NCBI GenBank assembly: GCA_025345505.1
Contig: JANVCC010000130.1
Span: 9,262,641 to 9,326,640, forward strand
Reading direction: 5' to 3'
DNA: 64,000 nt
From: Todiramphus chloris collaris
Taxonomy: Eukaryota > Chordata > Aves > Coraciiformes > Alcedinidae
Positions 25,124 to 36,500 of this stretch are shown here, piece by piece. The position numbers were made by a program, and so were the translations under genes. Below the pieces are notes generated by a model. The model saw only the letters and a list, made by a program, of their open reading frames with translations. It had not been told where the DNA came from and made no database searches. Numbering within the stretch: position 1 is the stretch's first letter; each line of letters starts with the position of its first letter.

Positions 25124-25405
25124 AATCACAGAATCACAGAATTACTGAGGCTGGAAAAGACCTCTGAGATCATCAAGTCCAGCCTATGACCCAACACCGT
25201 CACATCAGCTAGACCATGGCACAAAGTGCCACCTCCAGCCTTTCTTTAAACACAGCCAGGGATGGTGACTCCACTACCTCCCTGGGCAGCCCATTCCAAT
25301 GCCTGATCACCCTCTCTGTCAGGAAGTGCTTCCTGATACCCAACCTAAACCTCCACTGGTGCAGCTTCAGGCCATGCCTTCTCATCCTTTCACTAGTTGC
25401 TTGCA
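25124..25405 (-). mobile_element. CR1 LINE fragment, 3' end, well preserved
   Basis: This is the best CR1 copy in the window. On the - strand it starts inside the end of CR1 ORF2, passes the ORF2 stop codon, and runs through the short 3' untranslated region with 'tgatgatctcagaggtcttt' and 'tccagcctcagtaattctg' to the double 'attctgtgattctgtgatt' tail. It is 5'-truncated to about 280 bases, like most CR1 insertions. Low divergence from the familiar avian CR1 pattern suggests it is the youngest insertion here. I see no clear target-site duplication, as is normal for CR1. Confidence 0.95.
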
Positions 25406-25406
25406 T
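25209..25406 (-). pseudogene. C-terminal remnant of CR1 ORF2
   Basis: This open frame of 65 codons encodes the extreme C-terminus of the CR1 endonuclease/reverse-transcriptase polyprotein, beyond the catalytic domain. Recognisable family words are [29 protein letters not shown] and the end in 'AMV' followed by TAG. In full CR1 elements ORF2 encodes an apurinic-type endonuclease and a reverse transcriptase, and neither catalytic part is present here. The apparent ATG start is internal to the original ORF2 and is not a genuine start. With 5' truncation and no promoter, the fragment is dead. Confidence 0.9.
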
Positions 25407-27788
25407 TAAAGCTTAATTTTCAGAGATCCTGGTTCAGAAAGGACATGGCTGATCAGTCCAGAATTCAGTCAGGGCACCAGTGGGACTTCACCAGAGACTA
25501 TGGTCAGACATATGCCTATTCAATGGTTATGTCTATGTTACTAAATAACCTAGTGCAATAGGAGCCAAGCAGTAGGCTGATGTAATCCCTGCTAAGCTCC
25601 TTAAATATCCACTGTTTGCAGTTTGAGCCTTGCTTCAGACTGATTTTAGCCTTATTTTCTGGACTGAAAGTCATCGCTGAAGAAGTTGTTTGAAACTGTC
25701 CAAAGGACCAGGTCCTGTTTTGGATTCTCCCATCCCTGTGGGAGTGGGCTGCAGTTGGTGAACTCCTGAAGTGGAGCATCTGGATGTAGTTCATTCAGAC
25801 CAGGCAGTTTGCTGCAGAACTGCTCTACTACTCCAAAGAAAAACACTAATAGATGAAGCTGTGATGGATTATCTAAAAAAGAGGAAAGAGAACTGTTTTT
25901 GGAAACAGCATCTTAAATTTCCCTGAGCTACAAGGAAATCACTCTGGCATGCAATTAAATGTCTTTCCCCAGTTAGAGAGAACCTTCTCATCAGGTACCT
26001 TTATGCCTCAATTCCCAACCAGTTTTTTTGATAGAAAATCTTTTTGATAGAAATCTGGGCTGAAATTTCCCAAAGGGTTTATATAAAAAGATGACAGAGC
26101 TACTGAATGACTGTGTGATATGGAAGCCAACTCTCTTCAGAAATTCCAGCTGGGACTGAAAGCATCTTAGAGAAGGCATTTTTTCTCATCATGTGTTTGC
26201 ACAGTGCCTGCCATACAGATGACATCCCCACCCACCCTGCATTAGACATTTTGTTACGTTCAGTTGAAGAAAATTGTTGCAGAAATAGAACAAATGTATC
26301 AAAAGAATATTTGCAGACTATTCAAACAATGGCTTATTTACAATGTAAGATGTAAAATTCAGCACTGTTCTTCTATCCCAAACACCCCTGCTTGTTGGGT
26401 TTTTTTATTTGTTCGTTTGTGTTTTTTTTGACATAGGTTGACATTTTTAGCTGCAGAGCAATGAATTTCAAGGAGTTTTGTTTCTATGTATTACTGTGAA
26501 TTAAAAAATAAGCATAATTTACTAGGAGTATGCAGGTTATTATTATTATATAGTCTTTCTTAGACAGGCAGGCTGTCAATTATTAAACTGTGACCTCATA
26601 TTCTGTCTCACTTTTGTTGCAAAACTGGAATTCTCTGTGCGATTTTACCAGGAAATAATAATAAAACATTTTTAGGCACATGCCTAACAATTCATGCCAT
26701 GATTGTCAATGATTGTCTCTTTTTTGAGATGCATGTTAACACAGAGACATGGAAGAAATTTCCAATTTTCCTATAGAATTTTGTGTATTATGAAAGTGTT
26801 TATCTGTCATAAAGCACTTGCATATGCTGTTCCTAGTGAGTGCATGAGTTCTTGAGTGTGTGTATATGTACTCATGCTTTCATGCACACATGTTCATATC
26901 CATGTGCCTGGTCACACATGCATATGTAAGTACATATATATAAGAGATGTATGCATGCAATTAGTTTCTGGATGGTAGCAATTATTATAAAGATGCTTTG
27001 AAAGAGATTTCACATCTCATTTCTGCAGAAGAGCTCTCTCTAAATACTAAATAAAAAAAAAATAGATCTTGTTATAATCAGGTGGTGTTACCGTAAAAAA
27101 GCAGGTGATTTGAAAAGAAACATGGCTGATAATTCTTACTACTCAGTTACTTCTCCCACTCTCACTAACTGCTATCAAAGAAAGTCAAATATTAATACCA
27201 TCTTCTTATTTACAGGTATGAAACTCTTTCATGTTAAGACAAAACTAATCTGGATTTCCTTAAACATATCTTATTATCTAGGTTTCACATAAGGCTGATA
27301 TAAAATGTACAGACTCTGAACCTGTTCTCATGTGCTTAAACCTAGGGTAATATCTTCAGCTTTTATGTAGTTACTGCCAAAAACCTCAAAGCAGCCTCCC
27401 TCATCTCTCTATCAAAAAAAAAGCTGCTATCTTTGGAACTAATTGCATGGACTGTATAGAACATGGCCAGTCTAGTTTCAGTAAGCCTTTGTATATATAT
27501 TTATATGACCATAGCTGCTTTCTTTGGGCATCAGTGAATTGCTTGGGAAATTAATTCACTGGCAGACTTCACAGCAGAGTATAATCTTAAATTGTTTATT
27601 AGGCTACAGTGTGATTTTCATCTACTAGGAGCTCAAACACAGTGATACCATCAGTTACAGAAATGCAACACTGCTATGCTAGAAAAACTACGTATTGATC
27701 TTACCCACACTCAGCACTCTGCTTCCAAATCTTGCAAGCTCTCAAATAAGTATGTAAGTGAAAATTGTGACTTTAAGGTACTGCAGAA

Positions 27789-27872
27789 AATAAAATTAAA
27801 ACAAACAAAACCAACCAAACAACAACAAAACAAAACCAAAACCAAACAAAAAGCACCAACCAAACAACAAAA
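27789..27872 (+). repeat. A/C-rich low-complexity tract
   Basis: About 80 bases are composed almost only of A and C in irregular 'aaac', 'caac' and 'aacc' words, with essentially no G. Irregular (CAAAA)n-like sequence of this kind usually arises by slippage from a poly-A seed. Short open frames on both strands across it give only Lys/Gln/Thr- or Cys/Leu/Phe-biased sequence and are not genes. Confidence 0.85.
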
Positions 27873-28182
27873 AAGCTCTCTCAGATGAATTAGGATAATT
27901 TCTGACATTCATCAGTAGTTCTCGAGCCAGAGTATAAACTGGTACACAAGCATACTGGGTTCCTTGCCCAGAATCTAGCCATTAAAACACATTTGGGAGA
28001 CAATGACTACAAATGCACTGTTGCACATGTGCTGTATGACTGTCTTACACCTTTTGGGAGGAAAGTTATTAGAGCAATTACACTGACTTTTGGCATTCAG
28101 TTTTAGTAGTTCTTGTCATGAAGCGTATTTGCCATTTACATGCATTGAACAGAAATGGTTCCAGAGAGCAAAAATTGCAGCC

Positions 28183-28199
28183 AAAAAAAAAAAAAAAAA
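28183..28199. repeat. Poly-A run
   Basis: Seventeen consecutive A residues. No retroposed sequence is recognisable on its 5' side. Confidence 0.9.
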
Positions 28200-31100
28200 T
28201 TAACTGGAAAAACAAATAAATCACTGAAATGTAAATTAGCTCAGTGCTTTGCTGGGTAGGATCAAAGGTTAAAAACCAAACGAAACACTACACACACATA
28301 AAAATAATCTCTTATTAGGAAAGGGAATGCCATGGGAATCCCTGCTGTGACTGGTTATCATTGGTGGACAGGGACTCCAGCAGCTTTGCTAATCATCTGT
28401 GTCATTTAGACAGTCCTGGATCAGCTATAGGAGAGTCAAAGTCAGAGTTATTTTAATCTTGTGGGGATGTCTATGTGTAGATGAGCTTTGTTTACATTTT
28501 GTAGCCTCTTCGCAATGCTTCACCTTATGTCGTGATTTGAAATAACTTTTCATGGGTTTTTATTTAACCAGGACAAATCATTTCTTGTGGCATTGTCACA
28601 AAGAAGAGCCCAGTCCTGCAAAGCTCCATTCATAGTAATTTTGAAATAAATAATTAAATAAATCGAGCTTTGAAAAAGACTTTTCCAATCCCAGATTAAA
28701 GTAATTTTCAAAGGAGGTAGGTGGCACTTAGTCCAGTTAAAGTTCCACTGAAAAGAAACAGAGTTCTATACATCTGTGAGATGAGTAACTGCATCAAAAA
28801 TGCAATCAAATATAAATGAAAGGGAAAGACATCTCACAAGGAGATGGCAACACATAACTATTGTGCACTGGTATTAAAAAAATAGCTGTAGAATGGTATT
28901 TAGTAGAATAAATTTCATTTTTTAAAATATAAAAAAAACAATTCCATAAATGATAGAGACAGGAACAAAATGCTACAAAGTTTAGGTATGTCAGAAAGAA
29001 AGCTGACACAGTAGATAAAGCCTTGAGAAGAGACACAAATCAACCAAGCCAAGGAGATGCAAAGAGCTTGTTCAGAGAGCAGAAACTGGGAAGGAGTAGT
29101 TTCCCCGCAGCATTCATGGGGATTTCTGTGTGCTGGACAGCAGCAGGCAAGGAGGAAGAGGAAAGCAGTCACACAGAAGACGTCATAAATCTGAGAAGGT
29201 GATTGTGAATCCTGGCTTGCAGTGTGAGTGCAGGTTTGGTGGATGGTCTGTCCTGGCTGGTCCAAACTCTAGTGCCAGCTGCTGGTATAGGACATGTCCA
29301 CAGCTTGGGGGATAGAACAGTCCCAGCAGCAGCCACAGTAAGTACATGGGAAGAGGGGCTGGTGGCTGGGCTTATGCATATTTCACTATTCAACGTCAGC
29401 CCTGCAAGCATCACAGGACTGTATCAGCCCGCATCCTCGGCCACTGAGGTTCAAAACATTTCCTTTTCACTGAGCTACTACCTAAGTGCAAAACAACTAA
29501 TAATGTTGAAGATGCAAAAGGGGAGGCTGGAGCACATTGCCAGGTAGGACTGAGTTGCCTTGGCAGCACTACCTGGTAGTGGACTTGGAAAAGTAATTAC
29601 TACAATATTTAATTTTACTTGAAGTGAATGTCATGCAGGTGAGGACTTAATCAACACTCTGCAGGTGGTAAAGTTTTTACGGTCAGACTTTATGTAGGTG
29701 TCTGTATTTCTGACCTTTGAGCAAGTGGGTTTTTTCTTGTCCCTTCTCCTGCCTCCCCTGCAAAAATTTACAGAATGCAATTCCTGCTTACTAATTTTTT
29801 CCATCTTTCCAAAAAGGCATCAGCTACATTACTTTTCTCTGGTTCTGGAATATGCTTCTACTCAGATCCCTCCAGGCATTAGATATAACAAAGACTGAAT
29901 CATCTGTAGAGGATAAAACATGGTATCTTTGGAACAAAACCTGCACCTCGTGTGTACCTTACTAGCCTGTTGTGAAGTTCTGAACTGCAGTAGATAGGAA
30001 ACATTTGTGGCCCTCTACAGCTTTGCTGACAGACAGTGCTTTTAATATCATTAAATAAATATCCTAAATGTATACATCTCTGGTCTCTAAAGCCTGACCT
30101 GGAATCTCACCAATCTGCTTGAAGCTGCCTGGCTGTTCTGGTTTTGATCCTAGCTGGAAATACCAAGAGAATCGATTTTGTCACTGTGAAAAACCTACGA
30201 GTCTGTGAGTATGCATACACAAATAAATGGATGTATATATGCATACCTACATAAAATTTGGATCTTTTTAAAAAAGCTCAGTTATATGTAGTACTAGTAG
30301 TGAATAAACTTTTAGGAAGGAGTCCAAGTTTATCCAGAGTAATTCAGGACTTCTTTATTCAAACCCATTTTAAACTTGATCTTTTCTGCACTTTACAATG
30401 GAGAGATTCATGGGTAATAGACACTCAGAAAATCAAAGCCAAATTATTGTATTAAATTAACTAATAACCAGAAGGCCCCAGAAGTGAATTAAAAGGAGAA
30501 AGGTGTTAAGAACACTGGAATGAAGGGAAGACAGAGCAGGATTAACAATGAAGAGCAGATAAGTAAAAGAAATAACAATTTGATGCCTTTTATGCAAAGC
30601 TCACAGAATCTCTATCTTGTGGTTTAAGGCTGAAATCAATTTATCTATATTTGGACATACCTCACAGTGTCAACAGGAGCCAGGAGCACAGGGAATCTAG
30701 AAACACTTACACAATAATTAACAATAGCCTTGCTAGCACATCCCAGTCAGCCCCGGTTCAGCGTGCATTCTTGCTATCACAGCAAGCCCTGGGAGGAATT
30801 CAAGTCAATACAGAGAACAAACTGCGTGACATGTGTGAGTTTGCTTTGTGCAGAGCAGCATCTTTTCTCTTCTGAATTGTGTAGTGTCCCAAGCAAAATG
30901 GTGTGCTGCTGGAGAGATCGAACACGGCCACACCAAGGTGTCTGGCAATGGCCAAAGAAAGACTTACAAATAAGCAAATAAAAAAGTCAGATATTTAAAA
31001 ACATGCATTAGAAGAATTACAGCATTACTAACAGGGGCTGGAAAATCAAGAGGTGTGAACTGTTGCAACCCTGTTGATATATGTTTATATGATTTAAAGG

Positions 31101-31278
31101 TCTGGCTAAACATTTCTAAAGGGTCATTGAAAGTTGAAAGACCATTAGCTGAGCCTCTGGTGGGATATAATCCCAGGTTTAATTGAGCACTGTGTAATGT
31201 ACACCTGAATGTAACATGGCAAACACTGGGAAATGCACTTTGATGTATCCACTAATATTTCAGCTTGGTTGTGAGATG

Positions 31279-31320
31279 GTTTGTTGTTGTTGGTTTTTTT
31301 TGGTTTTTTGTTTTGTTTTT
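31279..31320 (+). repeat. G/T-rich low-complexity tract
   Basis: A stretch of 'tgttgttgttgg' followed by long T runs broken by single or double G. On the other strand this is a (CAAAA)-type A/C tract like the one at 27.8 kb. It is simple sequence only. Confidence 0.85.
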
Positions 31321-31810
31321 CTGGTGACAGTCTGGTGTCAAAAATTTCATTAAAACCTCTAAGAATTGGATCAATTTAGTGATACATACAAGTCAGTTGC
31401 TTTGTGTAGTTTAGTAGTTTGGCTCTGTAAAGACCAAGAAAACCTCCAAGAGGAAATTTGTCCCATCTGAGAAAAAGCATTTATGATGACAAGGTTTGAT
31501 GACATAAAACCCAAATTCAGGAAAGCATCTGGGGACATGTTCTTATGCTATTGACAGCAACAGGGCTTAAGCTTGTGTTGAAAGTTTCATATAAGCTTAA
31601 CTATTGGAAAAAAAGATGCCTTCCAGGATTACAGACTTTGATGACTGCCTGGCTACTTGTTTAAACAGCATAAGGTCAACAGGCAGCTTTCTCAGCTCAG
31701 TTATGTGATAGAAAAGTCTTACATCCTTCCCCATATGCTACAGAAATGTAAGTGCCATAGTAATATCACCAGAATTAATGCAGGTGATGAACAGAACAGA
31801 CAAGCAAATT

Positions 31811-31849
31811 AAAAAAAAAAAAAAAAGAAAAAAGTAAAAAAGAAAAAAG
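31811..31849. repeat. Poly-A / A-rich tract
   Basis: Sixteen A residues (31811-31826) continue as an A-rich stretch with single G or T interruptions. It is simple sequence, and no associated retroposon was recognised. Confidence 0.88.
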
Positions 31850-33521
31850 ATTTCAAGTCACAGCTTCCTCCTTTTGAGGGATGCAAGTTACTACTTCTTC
31901 AAACAGTGTTTGACTATCGGTCTCTTAAAGGGTACAAACAACACAGGCTAAACTAATGCAGATTACTCCTACTGTTGGGTACATGCACTTGATATGGATT
32001 AGTTAAGACAGCTGTTCTTCAGTAACTTGGTCTTTTCTTTTGTCACTCAGGAGCACAAATATAGAGCTTTTTCTGGAAGACAAAAATGTATCTCAGACTA
32101 AATTTCAAATTCTTCACTGATGGGAAGATTCTTTTCTACTGTTTTTGCTATTTGAAGAATAGATCCTTATTTTCCAGAAGGATAATTTGGTATTTGAAGC
32201 AGACAAGATTCCAATTGTTACATCAAATTGAAAGCTCCATCATTGCTTTGCTTGCACTGCAAGAAATATCCATGACGCATTCTGTCATATTTGATTTGTT
32301 GGTTTTTTTTTTAAGCAAGTGATTTGAAAATCCTGACATGTAGTTTATTAAAAACATCTTTAAAGGTTTTGAATGCATTTTGAAGAAAAATTCCCAGCTG
32401 TATCTTCTTACATGGGAGAGGAGCATTTGACCCATTTATCACAAAAGCACTTCTAAAAAGTGCCTAGCTTCACTAAATTCTTCAAATACTGTTCTACTAA
32501 AACAAGGATATGGAACCATGAATTCAAGAAAATTAGAAATTTAAGTTGACTACTCCTAGATTATTGTCAGTGAATTAAAAAATTCGTATGTTACTGGCAT
32601 TAAAAAAATAACAAAAGAAGATCAAAATGTGTCATTGAAAATCATTTGCCTCTGGTGCCATGCAAATAGTGAGTTAAAAATGGAATAGAGTTGTTAACCC
32701 CAGTGAGAATATCTGTCCCACTAGTCTGTAAAATGTATTTCCTGAAAATTCATGTACTTATTTCATGCTTGGAAAGATACATAAAATCTCATAAAAGTGC
32801 TATGAGGGGATAAATAACCAAAAATGTGTTGGGAAAGGAAGTCTGCAGATAAATGATTAACCAAGCAAGATATTTGCTTGCATAGCAAGGGGAAGAATAC
32901 TAAGGCCTTTTTCATTCAAGGGGTGTGTTGAGAAAGCAAGGATGCAAAAGGAGCTTATGAAGAGGAAAAATTACTGGCAGGCAAAAAGAGAAAGTAAAGG
33001 AACAAGGAGTAGTATTCCTGACACTGCACCTCCACAGAGCAGTGTGGGAAATGGCACTCTCATCCACAGATAATTTCAGAGATTCAAAAAGGACAGAGAA
33101 ACAGAAAGAAAGCTAGCTAGGCAAAAGCTATGTTTTGGTAGTCTTTTACAGTAGCTTTCTTTAGCACAAAGATGCTTCATGATTCAGTTATGTAAATGAG
33201 ATTTGTGTAGACAGGATGTATAATATAATTAGTCTGGAACCATAAGCATCCAACTTTCTTGCATTTCAGAAAATCACTGCCTGGTGCTACCAAGCCTTCC
33301 CTTTCCTTGCCACGATGATCACAGATGTGGATGATCTATTCAGTACCACTTCAAAAAATAAGACAGTTGGAAAGGCTATGGACTGATTCCTTAGTGGGAA
33401 AACCCACAACATTTTCCTTTCAAGTGCAGAAACATATCTGCCTGTCCTCAGAGGGGCTGTGAGGTGAGTGGTGTTTGACAATGACATATCTAAAACAGAA
33501 TCACAAAGTCCATGACACTAC

Positions 33522-33540
33522 TTTTTTTTTTTTTTTTTTT
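33522..33540. repeat. Poly-T run
   Basis: Nineteen consecutive T residues. A few bases upstream is 'cagaatcacaaag', which faintly recalls a CR1 tail, but nothing else supports a CR1 here. Confidence 0.92.
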
Positions 33541-36500
33541 AAAGTAATTTCTAGACTGGATTTTTAATCCGAGACCTCTAGAGCCAAAAGGGATCTGATA
33601 GAGAGAGCAAAGTCTATTTCTTATCTGTCTGCTTCAGCACCAAAAATTACTACTGTGGCAACGAGGAAAGGTTTTTGTAATACTCCTCAAGTTCCTGAGG
33701 AGATCCATAGTTAAGGGACGTTATCTTAGCCCTTGTGAAGCTCATATAGCTCATTTGATGCATAAAGAGCTTTACAAGCATAAATTACCCTAATCAGAAC
33801 CTGGCAAGGAAATATAACAACTTCTTGACTACTCACAAATAAAACTGATGTGGCGAGTTTAGTGATGATATCCAGGTCTGCTCTGAAAATCTACGTTAAA
33901 AGTGAGAAAAAGATCAGAGACCTGAGATACATCTAAAGCTGTATCAATCTGGTCACAGGCCAGTTATCTGTAACTTACACTGCATTTAAAACAGAGATGG
34001 AAAACCTCAAAATTCAGATTCCAAACACATTTTCCCATCTCTAGAAGTATATCATTAATCTAACTTGCTCGGAAAGTTGGATAGATGTACACCCAAAAAA
34101 GGAACAATTAACAACAACAAATCAAATTTAATAGTACTAGGAACAAACACTGTCAGTCACAGGATATAGCTGAAGGACACTTACAATTGATTTCTAGGAT
34201 AGATAGACACCCGTGCACAGTGCACCCTAATGCCATCAAATCATAAAGGGACAGAATCCATCAGTAGCGATGGCTTTGACATAAATGGTATGGAACAAGG
34301 GATGCAGTGTCCTGATTTGAGCAAAGTATTCCATTTCGTGTACATCGTAATCAGTCTAAAGCTGAGGGATCACAAGGGTCAAGTTCTCTTGTCTGTGGCC
34401 AGCGTTAAAATGTGTTAAACCTGTGGTAATGTGATTTTTTTTTGTTCCTTTGAGCTTTTAGGCTTTTTCTGTAGTGGAATAATGAAATATAGCTGCAGTA
34501 TATGTAGGACATTTGAGGTATCCTTGATCCAGATAACTCAGGTAACAAGGCCATGAGGATGCAGCTGCCATCCAGAAACATCAAAGCTCAACGCAGGAAA
34601 CATGAGTGCTATTTTGGGGGAATATTTTCCAGTTCTAGAGGATTCAGGATCAGTAACTCCCAACTACTTAATAGATAGCTGTCTCATGGTGAAACATTAT
34701 GATACAGAGCAGGTGGGTCACTTTAATTCAGAATGCTGTTACACGGCTATAGCATACAAAAAGAAGTTTAGTCAGCTGAAGAACTCAATAGACTCGAAAC
34801 TCAGGGTGCCCTTCACACAGCCTGGGACAGTGGGCATTTCACTTTTGCTCTGCACCAGAAGAATGCTGTATGTTATGTTTGTTGTATGGCCAGTCTCTCT
34901 GTTAGAGAGGCGAATCTCCACGTACTTTGCAAACAAACACCTACTTTTTTTTTTTTTTTAATTCCGATTTCTGGGCTTCATAAACATGGGGAGCTTTCTC
35001 AGAATTACTCAGCCTTGTTATCTTTTCAGATACTGTGGTTGGACCAGGTTTGTGGATCAGAGCTCTGATGTCAGAAGGCAGGAAAGAGGTAGCATCCCTT
35101 TATTCCTTCCTTGAGGAGTTTGTGAATCCGTGATATTCTTTCCCTACAGCCAATCATTCTTTGGTTTTATTCTGACTTGCCTCTGTCTCCTTTTGTACTG
35201 TTAAATCAATCATGTCATTAAACCTCAGATTTTTCACAAGAAGTGCATTCGTGTTCCCACTAAAGCCAATAGTAAAACATTCATTTACTTTAATTGTGCA
35301 GCTTATTTCTTTCTATGTCAGATCCTTCTAACTGCTGTAATTTCCCCTTATTTTGCTACTCATGAAGTATGCTGTGGGACATGTCTGCCATCATGTTACA
35401 TACTGGGGATTTTACAGTGGGAGCGGCCACTGAGATTCAGTACCAGAAAAGATACGACAATGAGAATTTAAAAATACAATACAGAATAATTGCTCTCAAG
35501 GTAACTGTAAATCTGGGCCAGGGAACATAGTTTTGAAAGGTACTATTGACATTTATAGAATAGTTGCTGTAAATTATCATAGTTCCTTTTTACTTCAAAA
35601 AAGCTGTGACAGCTCATGCCAGCTGTAGAAGTACCCCTGAATTCATGAATACTTAGTATTCAGCACATTTCAAGAAACAAAAGAGCTAGCACATTTAGAT
35701 ATAAGTGCCATTCAGAAAGCCATGTTAAAAGATAAATGTCTAATGTCTTTAAACATGCATGGCTGTATGTATTTGAATATAAATTTTTCCGCTAGGATCT
35801 CATAAGCAAGTACAATGTACATGGCATTTTAATTTTGCTATTCAAAATCTGAATGACAGGGTAATCTGAACTGTATCCATCCCTGTTTTTCCTGGGGGAA
35901 AACACAGAAAATAGGGTCTATATTTTATTTGGCCTGGTCTCTCTGCTGGTCTTCAATCTACTTCCACCAGCTTTAATAAATATCATTCATTTCATAGCAG
36001 AAGCATGGGGAAATTGGCAGACTAGGCTTGAACTGATGTGATGGACCAAATAGATCTGCCAGGCTTTTCTTCCTTACTTTTCACTGCTGAATACCCAGCT
36101 CCAGTCTGAGGCAGGCATGCATGTACAGTGTAGGTTGTGGTGTGCTGAGGGATGCAGAGCCCTGAAGCATGAAGAAGTTGATTGGAATGAATGCTATGAT
36201 AATCATGCTATCACCTAAACATCCTAGTGGGGCTTCACAGGACAGATGGCTGTGTGCAGAAGGTCAAGAGTGGCTAATATTAGGAGAGAATAAACGATAC
36301 CTCTTAAACAACTGCTGTTGTGATTCAGAGGGCAGTGCTTCAGACATGTCAGCGGTGGCAGACACACAAAGCATATATTGGATATCAGCAGTTCAGCACT
36401 GTAGCGAGCGAAGACAGATGAATAATAGCCAACAGAGCCAAACCCTGAAAGCTGTACTCAAGTCTCAAAAATATTGCTTCATTTATTCAGGAAAACCATG

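Larger units (their letters stand above)
25406..33521. other. Unique non-coding sequence with simple tracts
   Basis: No supported gene is present. A short imperfect duplication ('tttttgatagaaaatc' / 'tttttgatagaaatct') lies at 26025-26056. The block at 26856-26953 is rich in alternating purine-pyrimidine words, 27789-27872 is an A/C-rich stretch almost without G, and 31279-31320 is G/T-rich. The patch at 29100-29550 is more GC-rich and open in several frames at once, with no recognisable product. Confidence 0.55.

Noticed and set aside
28915-29265. 116-codon - strand frame with cysteine-rich and hydrophobic parts
   Set aside because: It overlaps other open frames on both strands in a GC-richer patch and runs into an A-rich tract. 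There is no family match, so composition is the better explanation.
33493-33540. CR1-tail-like word next to the 19-T run
   Set aside because: Only 'cagaatcaca' matches. No CR1 3' body follows in either direction.
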